This document shows, piece after piece, positions 40,851 through 49,674 of a stretch of DNA of 64,000 nt. The translations under genes and the position numbers were made by a program. The notes beneath the pieces were generated by a model. The model had not been told where the DNA came from and did no database searches. It saw nothing but the letters and a program-made list of their open reading frames with translations. Every line of letters starts with the position of its first letter. The stretch's first letter is position 1. Source of the DNA: Pseudoselenomonas ruminantium (GTDB lineage: Bacteria; Bacillota; Negativicutes; Selenomonadales; Selenomonadaceae); NCBI RefSeq assembly GCF_900113715.1, contig NZ_FOQK01000012.1, positions 1 through 64,000 of the forward strand, given 5' to 3'.

Positions 40851-42605
40851 GTGAAGAAATACTGTGATATAAAGTTATTGGTTTTCATGTATATAAGTTC
40901 AACAATTATCACGTCGTTGGCAATGAAGAACTTCAGCTTGAAGCATACTACTTTTTTGCTTGTGGCATCGTTGTTGATTGTGTTGCAACGAAAAATATAT
41001 GTTTATAAGAATTCGTATTATCGGATGCTTATTGCCTTGCTTGGGGCATCTTTTTCCGTTTTCATCGTCAGGTTCTTGGCGCCAGGACAAATAAAAGTAT
41101 GGGATGTTGATACTTTTATTGCTTTTGCGGTGGCAGCTGTCAATATAAGCTTATTGATTGTATCGCTTATCAATTCTAAGTGTGTCCGCAATATAGCAGC
41201 TGTGTTGCTGGGGGGAGTTTTTGTTCTTCCTTTGTTGTTGATATGGGGAAATTACTTTTCGGAACATACTTGGATAAATGCTGATGCAATTTCGGCTATC
41301 TTGCAAACGAATCCTTCAGAGGCAATGGATTACCTTCGTGATCGTATGGAACTTAAAGTGGCCTTTGTTTTTGCGGGAATAGCGGCATTGGCAGCGTTCT
41401 TGTATAAAAGTCTTCATCAGTTAGAGATTAAGAAGGCAAAGAAGAATTACATTCTTATAGTGTTACTGATTGTTTTAAATATTGTATTGATGGTAAGGAC
41501 GAATGACAATTTTGTAACTTGGGCTGCGCATGAAGCTCGTGACTATCAGGAAAGCTATGCAGAATATGTTCGCGCTAAGCAGGAACGCAATGAGAATGTC
41601 TTAAAAAATATGTCATTTATAGAAAGTGGCAATAAGGGTATATATGTTTTGGTAATTGGCGAGTCTGAAGCACGGAATCATATGTCAGCATATGGATATG
41701 GAAGAGAAACAACACCTTGGCTGGATTCGGTAAAAAATCAAGAAAATGTGATTCTTTTTTCTAATGCATATGCTTGTTATTGTGATACGGGGCATGCCTT
41801 GCCGTATGTATTGACCGCCAAAAACCAGTATAATGATATGGAAATAAAAGAAGCTGTATCTATCGTTGATATGGCCAAAGCTGCTGGCTTCAAGACAGTA
41901 TGGCTTAGCAATCAGGTTCGTTTCAGTGGTTGGGATAACCCCATCACGATTATTTCTGATGAATCGGATCAGCAGATTCGTATCAATACGCATATCGGCA
42001 ATACACTGGATACGGATTATTACGATGGAGAATTGGTTAATCGCCTAGATGATATCGATTATTCAGATAAGATGCTGATTGTTATTCATTTGATGGGCAG
42101 TCACCTATCCTATCATAGCCGTTATCCTGTAGAATTTGAAAAGTTTACAGGTGAGGGATATCTTAGTGAGTATGATAATAGTGTTTACTATACGGATTAT
42201 GTCGTCAACAATATCGTTGACAAATTGTCACAGAAAAAAGATTTCAAGGGCTTAATCTATTTTTCTGATCATGGAGAAGGGATAGACAAAGATTTATCGC
42301 ATAACTCGGCAAACTTTGTATATGATATGGTATATATTCCGTTCTATATGTATTTGTCGCCACGCTACATGGAAGAAAACAAAGAAGCTGTTCGGATGTT
42401 GAAGAGCAGAGCAAATGACTATTTCACGAATGATTTGATATTCAATACGGTTATGGGCGTAATGGGAATCAAGGCGGAAAGTGTTTATGAACCAGAAAAT
42501 GATTTAACCAGCCAGGATTATGATGGCAATCTCGGACGCTTCCTGACTATGTATGGTACAAAGAAAATCAGCGATGATCCGGGGTTGGAGAAAGGAACTG
42601 ATTAG
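40851..42605 (+). CDS. Phosphoethanolamine transferase-like (EptA/sulfatase family)
   Basis: A 584-residue protein with about five N-terminal transmembrane segments and a periplasmic alkaline-phosphatase-type domain. VLVIGESEARNHMSAYGYGRETTPWL near 270 and FSDHGEGI near 475 are metal-binding motifs; the nucleophilic threonine is likely in CDTGHALPYVLT near 310. It probably modifies LPS core or lipid A with phosphoethanolamine. The start is a GTG with a weak ribosome-binding site (CGAGGA). Confidence 0.85.
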   Translation: MKKYCDIKLLVFMYISSTIITSLAMKNFSLKHTTFLLVASLLIVLQRKIYVYKNSYYRMLIALLGASFSVFIVRFLAPGQIKVWDVDTFIAFAVAAVNISLLIVSLINSKCVRNIAAVLLGGVFVLPLLLIWGNYFSEHTWINADAISAILQTNPSEAMDYLRDRMELKVAFVFAGIAALAAFLYKSLHQLEIKKAKKNYILIVLLIVLNIVLMVRTNDNFVTWAAHEARDYQESYAEYVRAKQERNENVLKNMSFIESGNKGIYVLVIGESEARNHMSAYGYGRETTPWLDSVKNQENVILFSNAYACYCDTGHALPYVLTAKNQYNDMEIKEAVSIVDMAKAAGFKTVWLSNQVRFSGWDNPITIISDESDQQIRINTHIGNTLDTDYYDGELVNRLDDIDYSDKMLIVIHLMGSHLSYHSRYPVEFEKFTGEGYLSEYDNSVYYTDYVVNNIVDKLSQKKDFKGLIYFSDHGEGIDKDLSHNSANFVYDMVYIPFYMYLSPRYMEENKEAVRMLKSRANDYFTNDLIFNTVMGVMGIKAESVYEPENDLTSQDYDGNLGRFLTMYGTKKISDDPGLEKGTD

Positions 42606-42657
42606 TGTAATATTTTGTATGGAAGGATAGCTTTATTCTATATAAACGTATTTTTGC

Positions 42658-43572
42658 GTGAGTTGGTTGAGTATGTTATTATTTATATATTTTATATATG
42701 CATTTATGTTTATGCTGTGTCAAATAATAAGTGGGGTATGTGATAATGAAACGAGAATGTTGAAATTTCGCGACAAAGTCTTTACGCGATTTATTTATAA
42801 TATATTGATTATTCCTAAAATACAAAGGTTACAAAGAAAAATATTATTATCATATTATAGATTCTATGAAAAAAGATTATTGATACATCTGACAATTATA
42901 GAGGCATACGCCTTGATTGTACCTTGGTTTAGTGGGCGATTGATGGGGGTTATATATGAGGTGTTGCTATTAGCATATATATATTGGTGGCGGAACATAA
43001 AGGTAAATAGATGTGTAATAAATGATTTTATTGTGCATAGTATACCGATTTTGTTAATGATATATATGTGGGCTGTGAAATTGTTGAAAATAATTAATGA
43101 GCTAGCAATGGATGGGGAGAATAAATATATATCAACGCTTTTCTTTTTTATGATAGATTTGGTGGTTGTTATTGCTATTGGAATGATGTGGTGCTGGGAA
43201 ATTAATATGTATTATGGTCCTTTTTCTAGGATGAAAAGGAAAGTGATTTGGATGAGTATGCTATCATTACATATAGCGATGATGATTTATTCTTTCGGTA
43301 TTGTTAATATTATTCAATCTGAAAATAGTACGATGATTATGGAACAATTAAAGGAAGATAGTGGGAGTGAATATGTGATTCGTATAGCAAAATATTCTGT
43401 AGCTCCTGTGTTAGGATGCAATGAGAATGTGGGGGGGTTATTTAAGTATAATTATGGTGTAAAAAATATGATAAGTGGGGATTCTTTAAGAGAAAATGAT
43501 GCCCTTTTATTTGAATCTTTGTTTGCTATGGGAGTTGTATACTTTTATTCAAAAATATTACCAGATGTATAA
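42658..43572 (+). CDS. Hypothetical polytopic membrane protein
   Basis: A 304-residue protein with about six hydrophobic segments and very AT-rich sequence (17/60 GC in 43021-43080). A soluble C-terminal part from ~210 contains EQLKEDSGSEYVIRIAKYSVAPV. The last residues (ALLFESLFAMGVVYFYSKILPDV) look faintly like the pore-to-TM end of ion channels, but no selectivity-filter motif is present. Start uncertain: GTG 42658 or the ATG at 42673; no clear ribosome-binding site. I do not recognise it. Confidence 0.5.
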   Translation: MSWLSMLLFIYFIYAFMFMLCQIISGVCDNETRMLKFRDKVFTRFIYNILIIPKIQRLQRKILLSYYRFYEKRLLIHLTIIEAYALIVPWFSGRLMGVIYEVLLLAYIYWWRNIKVNRCVINDFIVHSIPILLMIYMWAVKLLKIINELAMDGENKYISTLFFFMIDLVVVIAIGMMWCWEINMYYGPFSRMKRKVIWMSMLSLHIAMMIYSFGIVNIIQSENSTMIMEQLKEDSGSEYVIRIAKYSVAPVLGCNENVGGLFKYNYGVKNMISGDSLRENDALLFESLFAMGVVYFYSKILPDV

Positions 43573-43650
43573 TTGGTTATCATTAGATATTAGTGGATGA
43601 TTTGTCGAATCTTTTAGTGAGATAAAGAAGGTAAAACATTAGTTGAAGGG

Positions 43651-45075
43651 ATGGTGTATAAATTGAATCTTGGAGAAGAGAACGAACAAGTTGAGTTTAA
43701 AAAGAGCACTAGCGAATTGAAGGAGGCCGTATATTCAATTGTTGCCATCCTTAATAAACATGGTGTTGGTGATGTGTACTTTGGTATTCGTAACGATGGG
43801 ACCGTGGTGGGACAAAATATTACCGATCATACGTTGCGTGAGGTAAGTCAGGCTATCCGTACACATATTAAGCCGGTAATTTATCCGGAAATTACTAAAG
43901 AGATGATTGATAATCGTCAGGTTGTGCACGTCAAGTTCAAGGGATACGCGCAACCCTATTTGGCGTATAATATTCCGCGGATTCGTGTAGCAGACGAAGA
44001 TTTGGTTATGGATCAGGACGCTTATGCAGATATGCTTAGAATTCGTGAGGACAAGGGGCGTAATTGGGAACAACGTGAGTCAGAGTATCAGATTTCGGAT
44101 GTAAATACAGGGGTGTTAAAAGATTATTTGCAACGTGCGAAACAGGTGGGACGAATCACGTTTTTGGAAGAAAATCCCATTGTAGTGTTGAATCGGTTGA
44201 ATCTTGTTCGTGGCTCGAGATTGCTCAATGCAGGCGCAGCATTGTTTGTGGAAAGCAATATAAACGAAATTCAAATGGCGAAATATGCCTCGGATGAGCG
44301 GTTGACCTTTACGGATATTCGTAGAGAGACAGGATCAATTTTCAAATTGGTTCGTATGGCGGAGCAATACTTAGTAGATGCTATGGATTGGCGTGTAGAA
44401 TTCAATGGCAGTATGAAGCGGGTAGAGGTTCCTGAGATTCCAGTTGGTGCATTACGTGAAGCGCTAATCAACGCTTTTGCGCATCGTTCCATTGAATCCG
44501 GGGAAAGTATTGATGTAGCTGTTTATCGCAATCGGATAGAGATATATAGCCCTGGGGAGTTTCCAAATCGCTTGACGCCACAGATGTATATTGAAGGAAA
44601 TGAACGTCCCATCAGGCGAAATCCGTTGATTACGCGTGTGTTATACTATTCGCAGGATATGGAGAGTTTTGCGACAGGGTTGAAGCGTATTCAGCATTTA
44701 TGTGATGTGGCAGGATGTAAGGTGGATTATCGTAAGGATGCGTATGGATTTACTGTAATTTTTTCGCGTAGAAAAGAGCATCACTCCCAAGTCACCCCCC
44801 AAGTCACCCCCCAAGTCACCCCCCAAGTCACCCCCCAAGTCACCCCCCAAGTAGTATTCGATGACCCTAAAATAGTTCGCTTGTTGGCATTTTGTGAAAC
44901 GCCTAGGTCATTGCAAGAGATGATGCAATGCTTAGAGTTGACAGATCGTAAGCATTTTCGCCGTCGGTATCTGAATCCATTATTAGAATCGGGTCAGTTG
45001 CGTATGACAATGCCGAATAAGCCACGGAGTAGTTTGCAGAAATATATTGCTGTACCTGCTGAACAGAGGGAGTGA
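43651..45075 (+). CDS. AlbA_2-domain ATP-binding transcriptional-regulator-like protein
   Basis: A 474-residue protein. The N-terminal AlbA_2/schlafen domain is intact: EENEQVEFKKSTSELKEAV near residue 9 and VYFGIRNDGTVVGQ near 43. A GHKL-type ATPase region follows (ALREALINAFAHRS near 270, VYRNRIEIYSPGEFPN near 290). A run of TPQV repeats at 380-400 links to a winged-helix-like C-terminus (SLQEMMQCLELTDRKHFRRRYL). Role unknown, probably DNA or RNA binding regulation. Compare the truncated relative at 32446. Confidence 0.8.
   Translation: MVYKLNLGEENEQVEFKKSTSELKEAVYSIVAILNKHGVGDVYFGIRNDGTVVGQNITDHTLREVSQAIRTHIKPVIYPEITKEMIDNRQVVHVKFKGYAQPYLAYNIPRIRVADEDLVMDQDAYADMLRIREDKGRNWEQRESEYQISDVNTGVLKDYLQRAKQVGRITFLEENPIVVLNRLNLVRGSRLLNAGAALFVESNINEIQMAKYASDERLTFTDIRRETGSIFKLVRMAEQYLVDAMDWRVEFNGSMKRVEVPEIPVGALREALINAFAHRSIESGESIDVAVYRNRIEIYSPGEFPNRLTPQMYIEGNERPIRRNPLITRVLYYSQDMESFATGLKRIQHLCDVAGCKVDYRKDAYGFTVIFSRRKEHHSQVTPQVTPQVTPQVTPQVTPQVVFDDPKIVRLLAFCETPRSLQEMMQCLELTDRKHFRRRYLNPLLESGQLRMTMPNKPRSSLQKYIAVPAEQRE
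44788..44847 (+). repeat. Five tandem 12-bp units (CAAGTCACCCCC)
   Basis: Five perfect copies encode the TPQV repeat in the AlbA_2 protein. Units are multiples of three, so expansion keeps the frame. Each holds a six-C run where units join, which is prone to slippage. Confidence 0.92.
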
Positions 45076-45081
45076 AAAAGG

Positions 45082-45204
45082 ATGGATTTACCAGAAAAAA
45101 TTATTGCGGGGATAAAAGAGCTGGCTAAGGAGTATAATGTCCAAAAGGTAGTTCTGTTTGGCTCGCGGGCGCGTGATGGCGTGACGATTTATGAAAAAGT
45201 ATGA
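45082..45204 (+). pseudogene. Remnant of an MNT-type nucleotidyltransferase (antitoxin)
   Basis: A 40-codon frame, MDLPEKIIAG...VVLFGSRARDG, matches the start of minimal nucleotidyltransferases up to the GSRAR motif and then stops. The DxD catalytic residues that should follow are gone. It overlaps the HEPN remnant and lies seven bases after the AlbA_2 gene. Confidence 0.7.
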
Positions 45205-45241
45205 AACCCATATCAGCAATTTGCGAGTAAAGGTAAAATGA
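45191..45241 (+). pseudogene. Remnant of a HEPN partner gene start
   Basis: A 16-residue frame beginning MKKYETHISNL resembles the first residues of HEPN proteins that pair with MNT nucleotidyltransferases (HI0074 type, often MKKYENF...). The rest is missing. A single deletion seems to have joined the two gene starts. Confidence 0.45.
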
Positions 45242-45252
45242 GGTGAGTTTTT

Positions 45253-46224
45253 TTGCGTGGCAGTTACGATGTGGTGATAAATAGCCGAAGATTGCAGTAT
45301 AAATTTACAATCCGGCGGAATGTGACGATTATCCGAGGTCAGAGTGCCACGGGAAAGACTACGCTCGTGGAAATGATTCGGGATTGCAATGAAAATGGTA
45401 TCGATAGTGGCATTACGATAAGTTGCGACAGGGAATGTGTGGTTTTGTCAGGCCGTAAGTGGGAGCGGGATATAGCGGAGCTGAAAAACTGTATCATATT
45501 TATCGATGAAGGCCATAATTTTGTATTATCGCAGGACTTTGCTACAGCTATCCGTCACTCGTCTAACTACTATGTCATCGTTACACGTGAGCGTTTGGAA
45601 AATATTCCGTATAGCGTAGATGAGATTTACGGCATAAGGACTTCGGGAAGATATGGGGAACTGAAATCTTCCTATCATGAGTTCTATCGCTTGTATGAAA
45701 ATATTCCCTTCAAAGGAAATGGCAAGATAGAGAATATCCTGACGGAAGATTCCAATTCGGGCTATCAGTTCTTCCGGGAGATTATCCAAGAGCATGGAGG
45801 CGATTGCATAGCGGCTGCGGGAAAGTCGAATATGGCTAAGGCGGTTATGGATAGCAAGGGTCCTGTGCTGGTTATTGCTGATGGAGCCGCGTTTGGCCCC
45901 GAGATGGAACGGATTACTGAGCTTATGAAAATTCGTGATAATATTTATTTGTACCTTCCGGAGTCTTTTGAGTGGCTGATTTTGCAATCGGGACTTATTC
46001 TAAGAGAAAACTTGCTGGATATGCTGGCGAAGCCTTATGCTTATATTGATAGCGAGAAATATTTCAGTTGGGAACAGTTCTTTACAGAAGTTTTGCAGGA
46101 TAGTACGAAAGGCACGATTTATCAGTATGCGAAAAGCAAGCTGAATCCTGTGTATCTGCATGAGAATAACAAGATGAAGATATTGACGGCGATAAGACCG
46201 CTGGCAGATCGGTTGGGATGGTGA
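45253..46224 (+). CDS. P-loop ATPase of unknown function, paired with a DUF4869 gene
   Basis: A 323-residue protein. Walker A GQSATGKTT near residue 29 and Walker B CIIFIDEGH near 80 are clear; VIVTRERLENIPYS near 105 may be a sensor region. The second half (from ~170, FFREIIQEHGGD... VLVIADGAAFGPEMERI) looks like a Toprim-like or signalling domain, but this is a guess. Start is a TTG six bases after GAGGTGA. Its stop overlaps the next gene, so both act together. Moderately AT-rich. Confidence 0.65.
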   Translation: MRGSYDVVINSRRLQYKFTIRRNVTIIRGQSATGKTTLVEMIRDCNENGIDSGITISCDRECVVLSGRKWERDIAELKNCIIFIDEGHNFVLSQDFATAIRHSSNYYVIVTRERLENIPYSVDEIYGIRTSGRYGELKSSYHEFYRLYENIPFKGNGKIENILTEDSNSGYQFFREIIQEHGGDCIAAAGKSNMAKAVMDSKGPVLVIADGAAFGPEMERITELMKIRDNIYLYLPESFEWLILQSGLILRENLLDMLAKPYAYIDSEKYFSWEQFFTEVLQDSTKGTIYQYAKSKLNPVYLHENNKMKILTAIRPLADRLGW

Positions 46225-46667
46225 TTCAGGTGTTGCATGTCTTTTATGGCGATATGCCAGGGGTTATTTTTAATACAGCAGTGTTTTTTAAAAACAGCTA
46301 TGATGATGATTGGATTGTGGATGATTTTTCCAAGCGGATGATTGCTGATGTAGATAAATCTGAAGTTTTGGGAACAGGGGTTATTGACAGTCCTGTACTG
46401 GGGAAGATTGCGCCAGAGCGGTTGTCGGGAGGCGTGAAGACTTTGATGCTGGTGAAGTTCATGCCAGAGATGGTTTTCAATGCTTCGGCTTGTGGAAATA
46501 ATTGCGCCAAGTGGCTGCTGAAAATTGCGGAGAATGAGGATCGGACGGTGAATTTGCGCAATATCATGAACTTTGGTGAGGAGCCGTTTGCTATCCATGT
46601 AATCAATACGGACCAAGTGGTACATAGCATGCAGGAACTGGTGCCTATTGCGGTCAGATATGTATAG
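46218..46667 (+). CDS. DUF4869 family protein
   Basis: A 149-residue protein. FYGDMPGVIFNTAVFFKNSYDDDWI near residue 9, DVDKSEVLGTGVIDSPVLGKI near 45 and LSGGVKTL with NASACGNNCAKWLLKIAE near 90 fit DUF4869 as I remember it. No catalytic function is known to me. It overlaps the ATPase gene by seven bases; this coupled arrangement is the main clue to its role. Confidence 0.65.
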   Translation: MVIQVLHVFYGDMPGVIFNTAVFFKNSYDDDWIVDDFSKRMIADVDKSEVLGTGVIDSPVLGKIAPERLSGGVKTLMLVKFMPEMVFNASACGNNCAKWLLKIAENEDRTVNLRNIMNFGEEPFAIHVINTDQVVHSMQELVPIAVRYV

Positions 46668-46718
46668 CAATATTAGAGGCGGGGCGCTTTTGTCCTATGA
46701 AATGTTGGGGGTTAGGTA

Positions 46719-48752
46719 ATGTTTTTAGCGTTTTGGGCAGGGTTGCAGCAGGATATCAAGCTGGTACTTTTGGCTCCAGCGGTTTGTGCGATTTTTCGGC
46801 TGGCGTTTATATTGGTTTATGGGCCGAAGAAAAGTCCCGTGGGGGAGTGGCGTAAGTGGTTTACGTGTTTTCGCTATGGTTTCTGGTGGGGCATGGATTT
46901 CAATGCGTATGTATATCTGTATCTATTGGTGCTTGTCTCACTGCCGGCGGCGTTTATCCCTGCGTATTATGCTGTAGGTGACACGGTACGGCTGATTGGT
47001 GTTACGGTATATCTGGTGGTGCTGTATACGGCCTTTATGGGAAAGATGATTTTCTATTATCATTTCCATGATACCTTCAATCCGACAATGAAGCTGGGCG
47101 TCAATGCAGATAAGATGAACTTTGTCGATATTTTTTTCAATCAGAACTATGGGGCATGGATTCTTCTTGGCTATATTCCCTATACCTGGCTGAGCTGGCA
47201 GGTGGGCAGCTGTTTGCTGCGCCTGCCAAGTCTGCCATACCTGTCGCTTTCATCGCCTTGGTTGCAGTATGGGCTCAATACGGTAGTGTTTTCGGCGTCC
47301 GTGGTGCTTTTTTATTGGCTGCGCTATGGTGGTACGTTGCGGCATCGCCAGAAACCTGAGTGGGATGAAGTGCCACCAATTGTAAAGAATGATATGTTCC
47401 TGGGTAAGGCAACCGTGGATGATTTGATTGCGTTTGAGCTGGCGTGCAAGAGTACTGTCAGTGAGGCTCTTTTGCATACGGATGCAGAGTCGCTTGAGGT
47501 GCTGCGGCCGGTTCTTTCTTCGCCGCAGATGTTTTCCGAGAACTTGTGGGCACCCTTTCAGCATCAGACAAAGGGGGCACGCATCCGTAAGCCTAAGCAT
47601 ATCTTTTTCCTTTTGGGTGAGAGTCATGGGCAGGCGCCGTTCGATGCTCCGTATGAATATCTGAATCTGATGGAAGCCAGCCGCCGTTACCGCAGCCAGG
47701 CACATACGGTAGCCATAGATAATTTCCTGCCAGCAGGCATGATTTCACAGCCAGCATTGACTAGTTTGTTGGCTGGTGTTTATGATGCCGGCATGGAGCT
47801 TAATGAGAATAAGGCATTCTGGTATGGCAATATACCTATATCGCTGCCGTTGCAGCTGAAAAAGCTTGGTTATCGCACGGAGTTCTGGTACGGAGGCGGT
47901 CTGAACTGGGGTAGTCTCGAGCACTTTGTTCCCGCAATCGGATTTGATGCCTGGCATGGCGGCCCGGATTTCTGTCCGAAAGGTTCGCCGAAGACTTGGC
48001 TGGGGGTTTATGACCATATTTTCCTGGAGCAGGCCGCTAAACTCATTCAGCAGGATGATACGGAGCAGCCGGTGTTCCACTTCCTGTATACGACATCGAA
48101 TCATGGCCCATATAATATGCCGTATGCGGAGTATGGATTCTCAGCGGAGAAGGTTATGCCTGCGGCGCCGGAGGCTTTGCTGAAACATGGCAAGATGATG
48201 AAACAGATGGCTGGTATCTGGTATGCGGATCAGGCACTGATCAAGTTTGTTGAAAAGATGCAGACAGTTTATCCAGACAGTCTGTTTGTTGTCACAGGGG
48301 ACCATACCACAGGGCTTATTCCGTTCCAGTGTGGTGTGGTGGGCCGTACGGAGCCGAATCTGCGTGAGCGGGTATTGACTTCCTTTGCGATATCACATCC
48401 GGAGCTTACTGCGGATATGCTGGCCGAAAATACGATTGGCGGGCATATGAATATTATGCCGACGCTATTTGAGCTCATTGCACCGGCAGGCTTTACGTAT
48501 TATTCTATTGCGGAGCCGCTGACAGAGCCAATCCATCGTGTGGTTACGCCTTACTGCTGGCTGACCCATGACAGGATTGGCGATTATCGGGATGGCTTGT
48601 CGCAGCAATTGGCAGTTTCGGAAGATTTGCTGCCGTTTGAGCGTGACCGTGAGAAGTTCCGCGAGGAGCGCGATGCATGGTGTGAGCTGACCGGTTGGCT
48701 GGTGCGTCATCCGGAACTCCTTGATGATGCCGGACGAGGGAAAATGGTGTAA
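46719..48752 (+). CDS. LTA synthase/sulfatase-family membrane phosphotransferase, second
   Basis: A 677-residue protein with five or more N-terminal transmembrane segments and an extracytoplasmic alkaline-phosphatase-fold domain: FFLLGESHGQAPF near 295, SQPALTSLLAGV near 345 (probable nucleophile Thr) and FVVTGDHTTGLIP near 525. It resembles the protein at 24964 in layout and in the stretch FWYGGGLNWGSLEH/FWYGGIPSWDSIN. It probably modifies a surface glycan. GC content returns toward the chromosomal level. Confidence 0.8.
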   Translation: MFLAFWAGLQQDIKLVLLAPAVCAIFRLAFILVYGPKKSPVGEWRKWFTCFRYGFWWGMDFNAYVYLYLLVLVSLPAAFIPAYYAVGDTVRLIGVTVYLVVLYTAFMGKMIFYYHFHDTFNPTMKLGVNADKMNFVDIFFNQNYGAWILLGYIPYTWLSWQVGSCLLRLPSLPYLSLSSPWLQYGLNTVVFSASVVLFYWLRYGGTLRHRQKPEWDEVPPIVKNDMFLGKATVDDLIAFELACKSTVSEALLHTDAESLEVLRPVLSSPQMFSENLWAPFQHQTKGARIRKPKHIFFLLGESHGQAPFDAPYEYLNLMEASRRYRSQAHTVAIDNFLPAGMISQPALTSLLAGVYDAGMELNENKAFWYGNIPISLPLQLKKLGYRTEFWYGGGLNWGSLEHFVPAIGFDAWHGGPDFCPKGSPKTWLGVYDHIFLEQAAKLIQQDDTEQPVFHFLYTTSNHGPYNMPYAEYGFSAEKVMPAAPEALLKHGKMMKQMAGIWYADQALIKFVEKMQTVYPDSLFVVTGDHTTGLIPFQCGVVGRTEPNLRERVLTSFAISHPELTADMLAENTIGGHMNIMPTLFELIAPAGFTYYSIAEPLTEPIHRVVTPYCWLTHDRIGDYRDGLSQQLAVSEDLLPFERDREKFREERDAWCELTGWLVRHPELLDDAGRGKMV

Positions 48753-48785
48753 GCGTGAATATTTATGCGGAAGTGGTTCCATCGC

Positions 48786-48814
48786 ATGACAGACTGAGTA
48801 TAAGCGTGTATAAT
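48786..48814 (+). promoter_or_regulatory. Sigma-70-like promoter before walJ
   Basis: ATGACA (48786-48791), 17-base spacer, TATAAT (48809-48814). A terminator-like hairpin lies only nine bases downstream of the -10 box. Confidence 0.5.
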
Positions 48815-48822
48815 AGGTTTTG

Positions 48823-48849
48823 GCCCGGTGCTTTTGGCGCCGGGCTTTT
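48823..48849 (+). terminator. Terminator or leader attenuator before walJ
   Basis: GCCCGGTGC (48823-48831) pairs with GCGCCGGGC (48837-48845) with one G-T pair, followed by TTTT. It can end the upstream transferase transcript or attenuate the walJ leader. Confidence 0.65.
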
Positions 48850-48895
48850 GCAGGTAGTTTACAGAATCAAGGATTAGGATAGGAGAAAGCAAGTT

Positions 48896-49657
48896 ATGCA
48901 GGTTTCGGTGCTGGCCAGTGGCAGCAAGGGCAATGCGGTCTATGTAGAGATGGATGGCTGCCGGCTGCTTATTGATGCAGGTATCAGTGCGACGCGGATC
49001 AAGAAGGCGCTTATGGCGCTGGATGTGGATGCAGCAACGCTCGATGGTGTGCTGATTACGCATGAGCACCGCGATCATATTGCAGGACTCACGACGTTGT
49101 CGAAGTGGTATCATTTACCGATTTTCACGCGGCGGGCGACGTTTGCGCATATGAGCTGTCAAGCGCAGCTGCCAGCGGACTGCCTGCATCCGATTGAGGA
49201 TGGTTTCCGGCTGGGCGGTGTGCAGATCATGCCGTTTTCGACTTCGCATGATGCGGCAGATCCTGTCGGTTACCGCGTGCAGGGCTCGAAGTGCATGGCG
49301 CTGGCAACGGATCTTGGGTTTGTGACGGCGAGCGTACAGGCGGCCATTGATGGCGCGGATGTGCTGGTGCTGGAGGCGAATCACGATCCTGAGGTGCTGA
49401 AGAATGGCTCGTACCCATGGCCGCTTAAGCGGCGCATCCTGTCGAACCGCGGTCATCTGGCCAATTCGGATGCGGCCTGGGCGCTTGCACGGCTGCGCAA
49501 GCAGCCCGAGAAGGTTTTCCTTGCGCACCTGTCGGAGGAGAACAACCGGCCGGAGCTGGCGCAGGATACGGTACAGGGCATCCTATCCCGGCAGGGGATT
49601 GCGCTTGATTTTGCGGTGGCTAGCCAGACGGAAACCGTATCAATGGTAAGAAATTAA
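48896..49657 (+). CDS. walJ: MBL-fold metal-dependent hydrolase WalJ/YycJ
   Basis: A 253-residue metallo-beta-lactamase-fold protein. The metal motif THEHRDH lies near residues 50-56, after DGVLI. VLASGSKGNAVYVE near residue 4 is the YycJ start. In Firmicutes the family sits in the walRK cluster and is linked to cell-wall and DNA-replication coordination. Here walR and walK are absent, but the order walJ-htrA-rlmH is kept. Confidence 0.88.
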   Translation: MQVSVLASGSKGNAVYVEMDGCRLLIDAGISATRIKKALMALDVDAATLDGVLITHEHRDHIAGLTTLSKWYHLPIFTRRATFAHMSCQAQLPADCLHPIEDGFRLGGVQIMPFSTSHDAADPVGYRVQGSKCMALATDLGFVTASVQAAIDGADVLVLEANHDPEVLKNGSYPWPLKRRILSNRGHLANSDAAWALARLRKQPEKVFLAHLSEENNRPELAQDTVQGILSRQGIALDFAVASQTETVSMVRN

Positions 49658-49674
49658 TTCGGGAGGGATTTTGC

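Noticed and set aside
45253-46224. Restriction or CRISPR-associated helicase
   Set aside because: Only Walker A and B motifs are seen; helicase motifs III-VI and nuclease motifs are absent.
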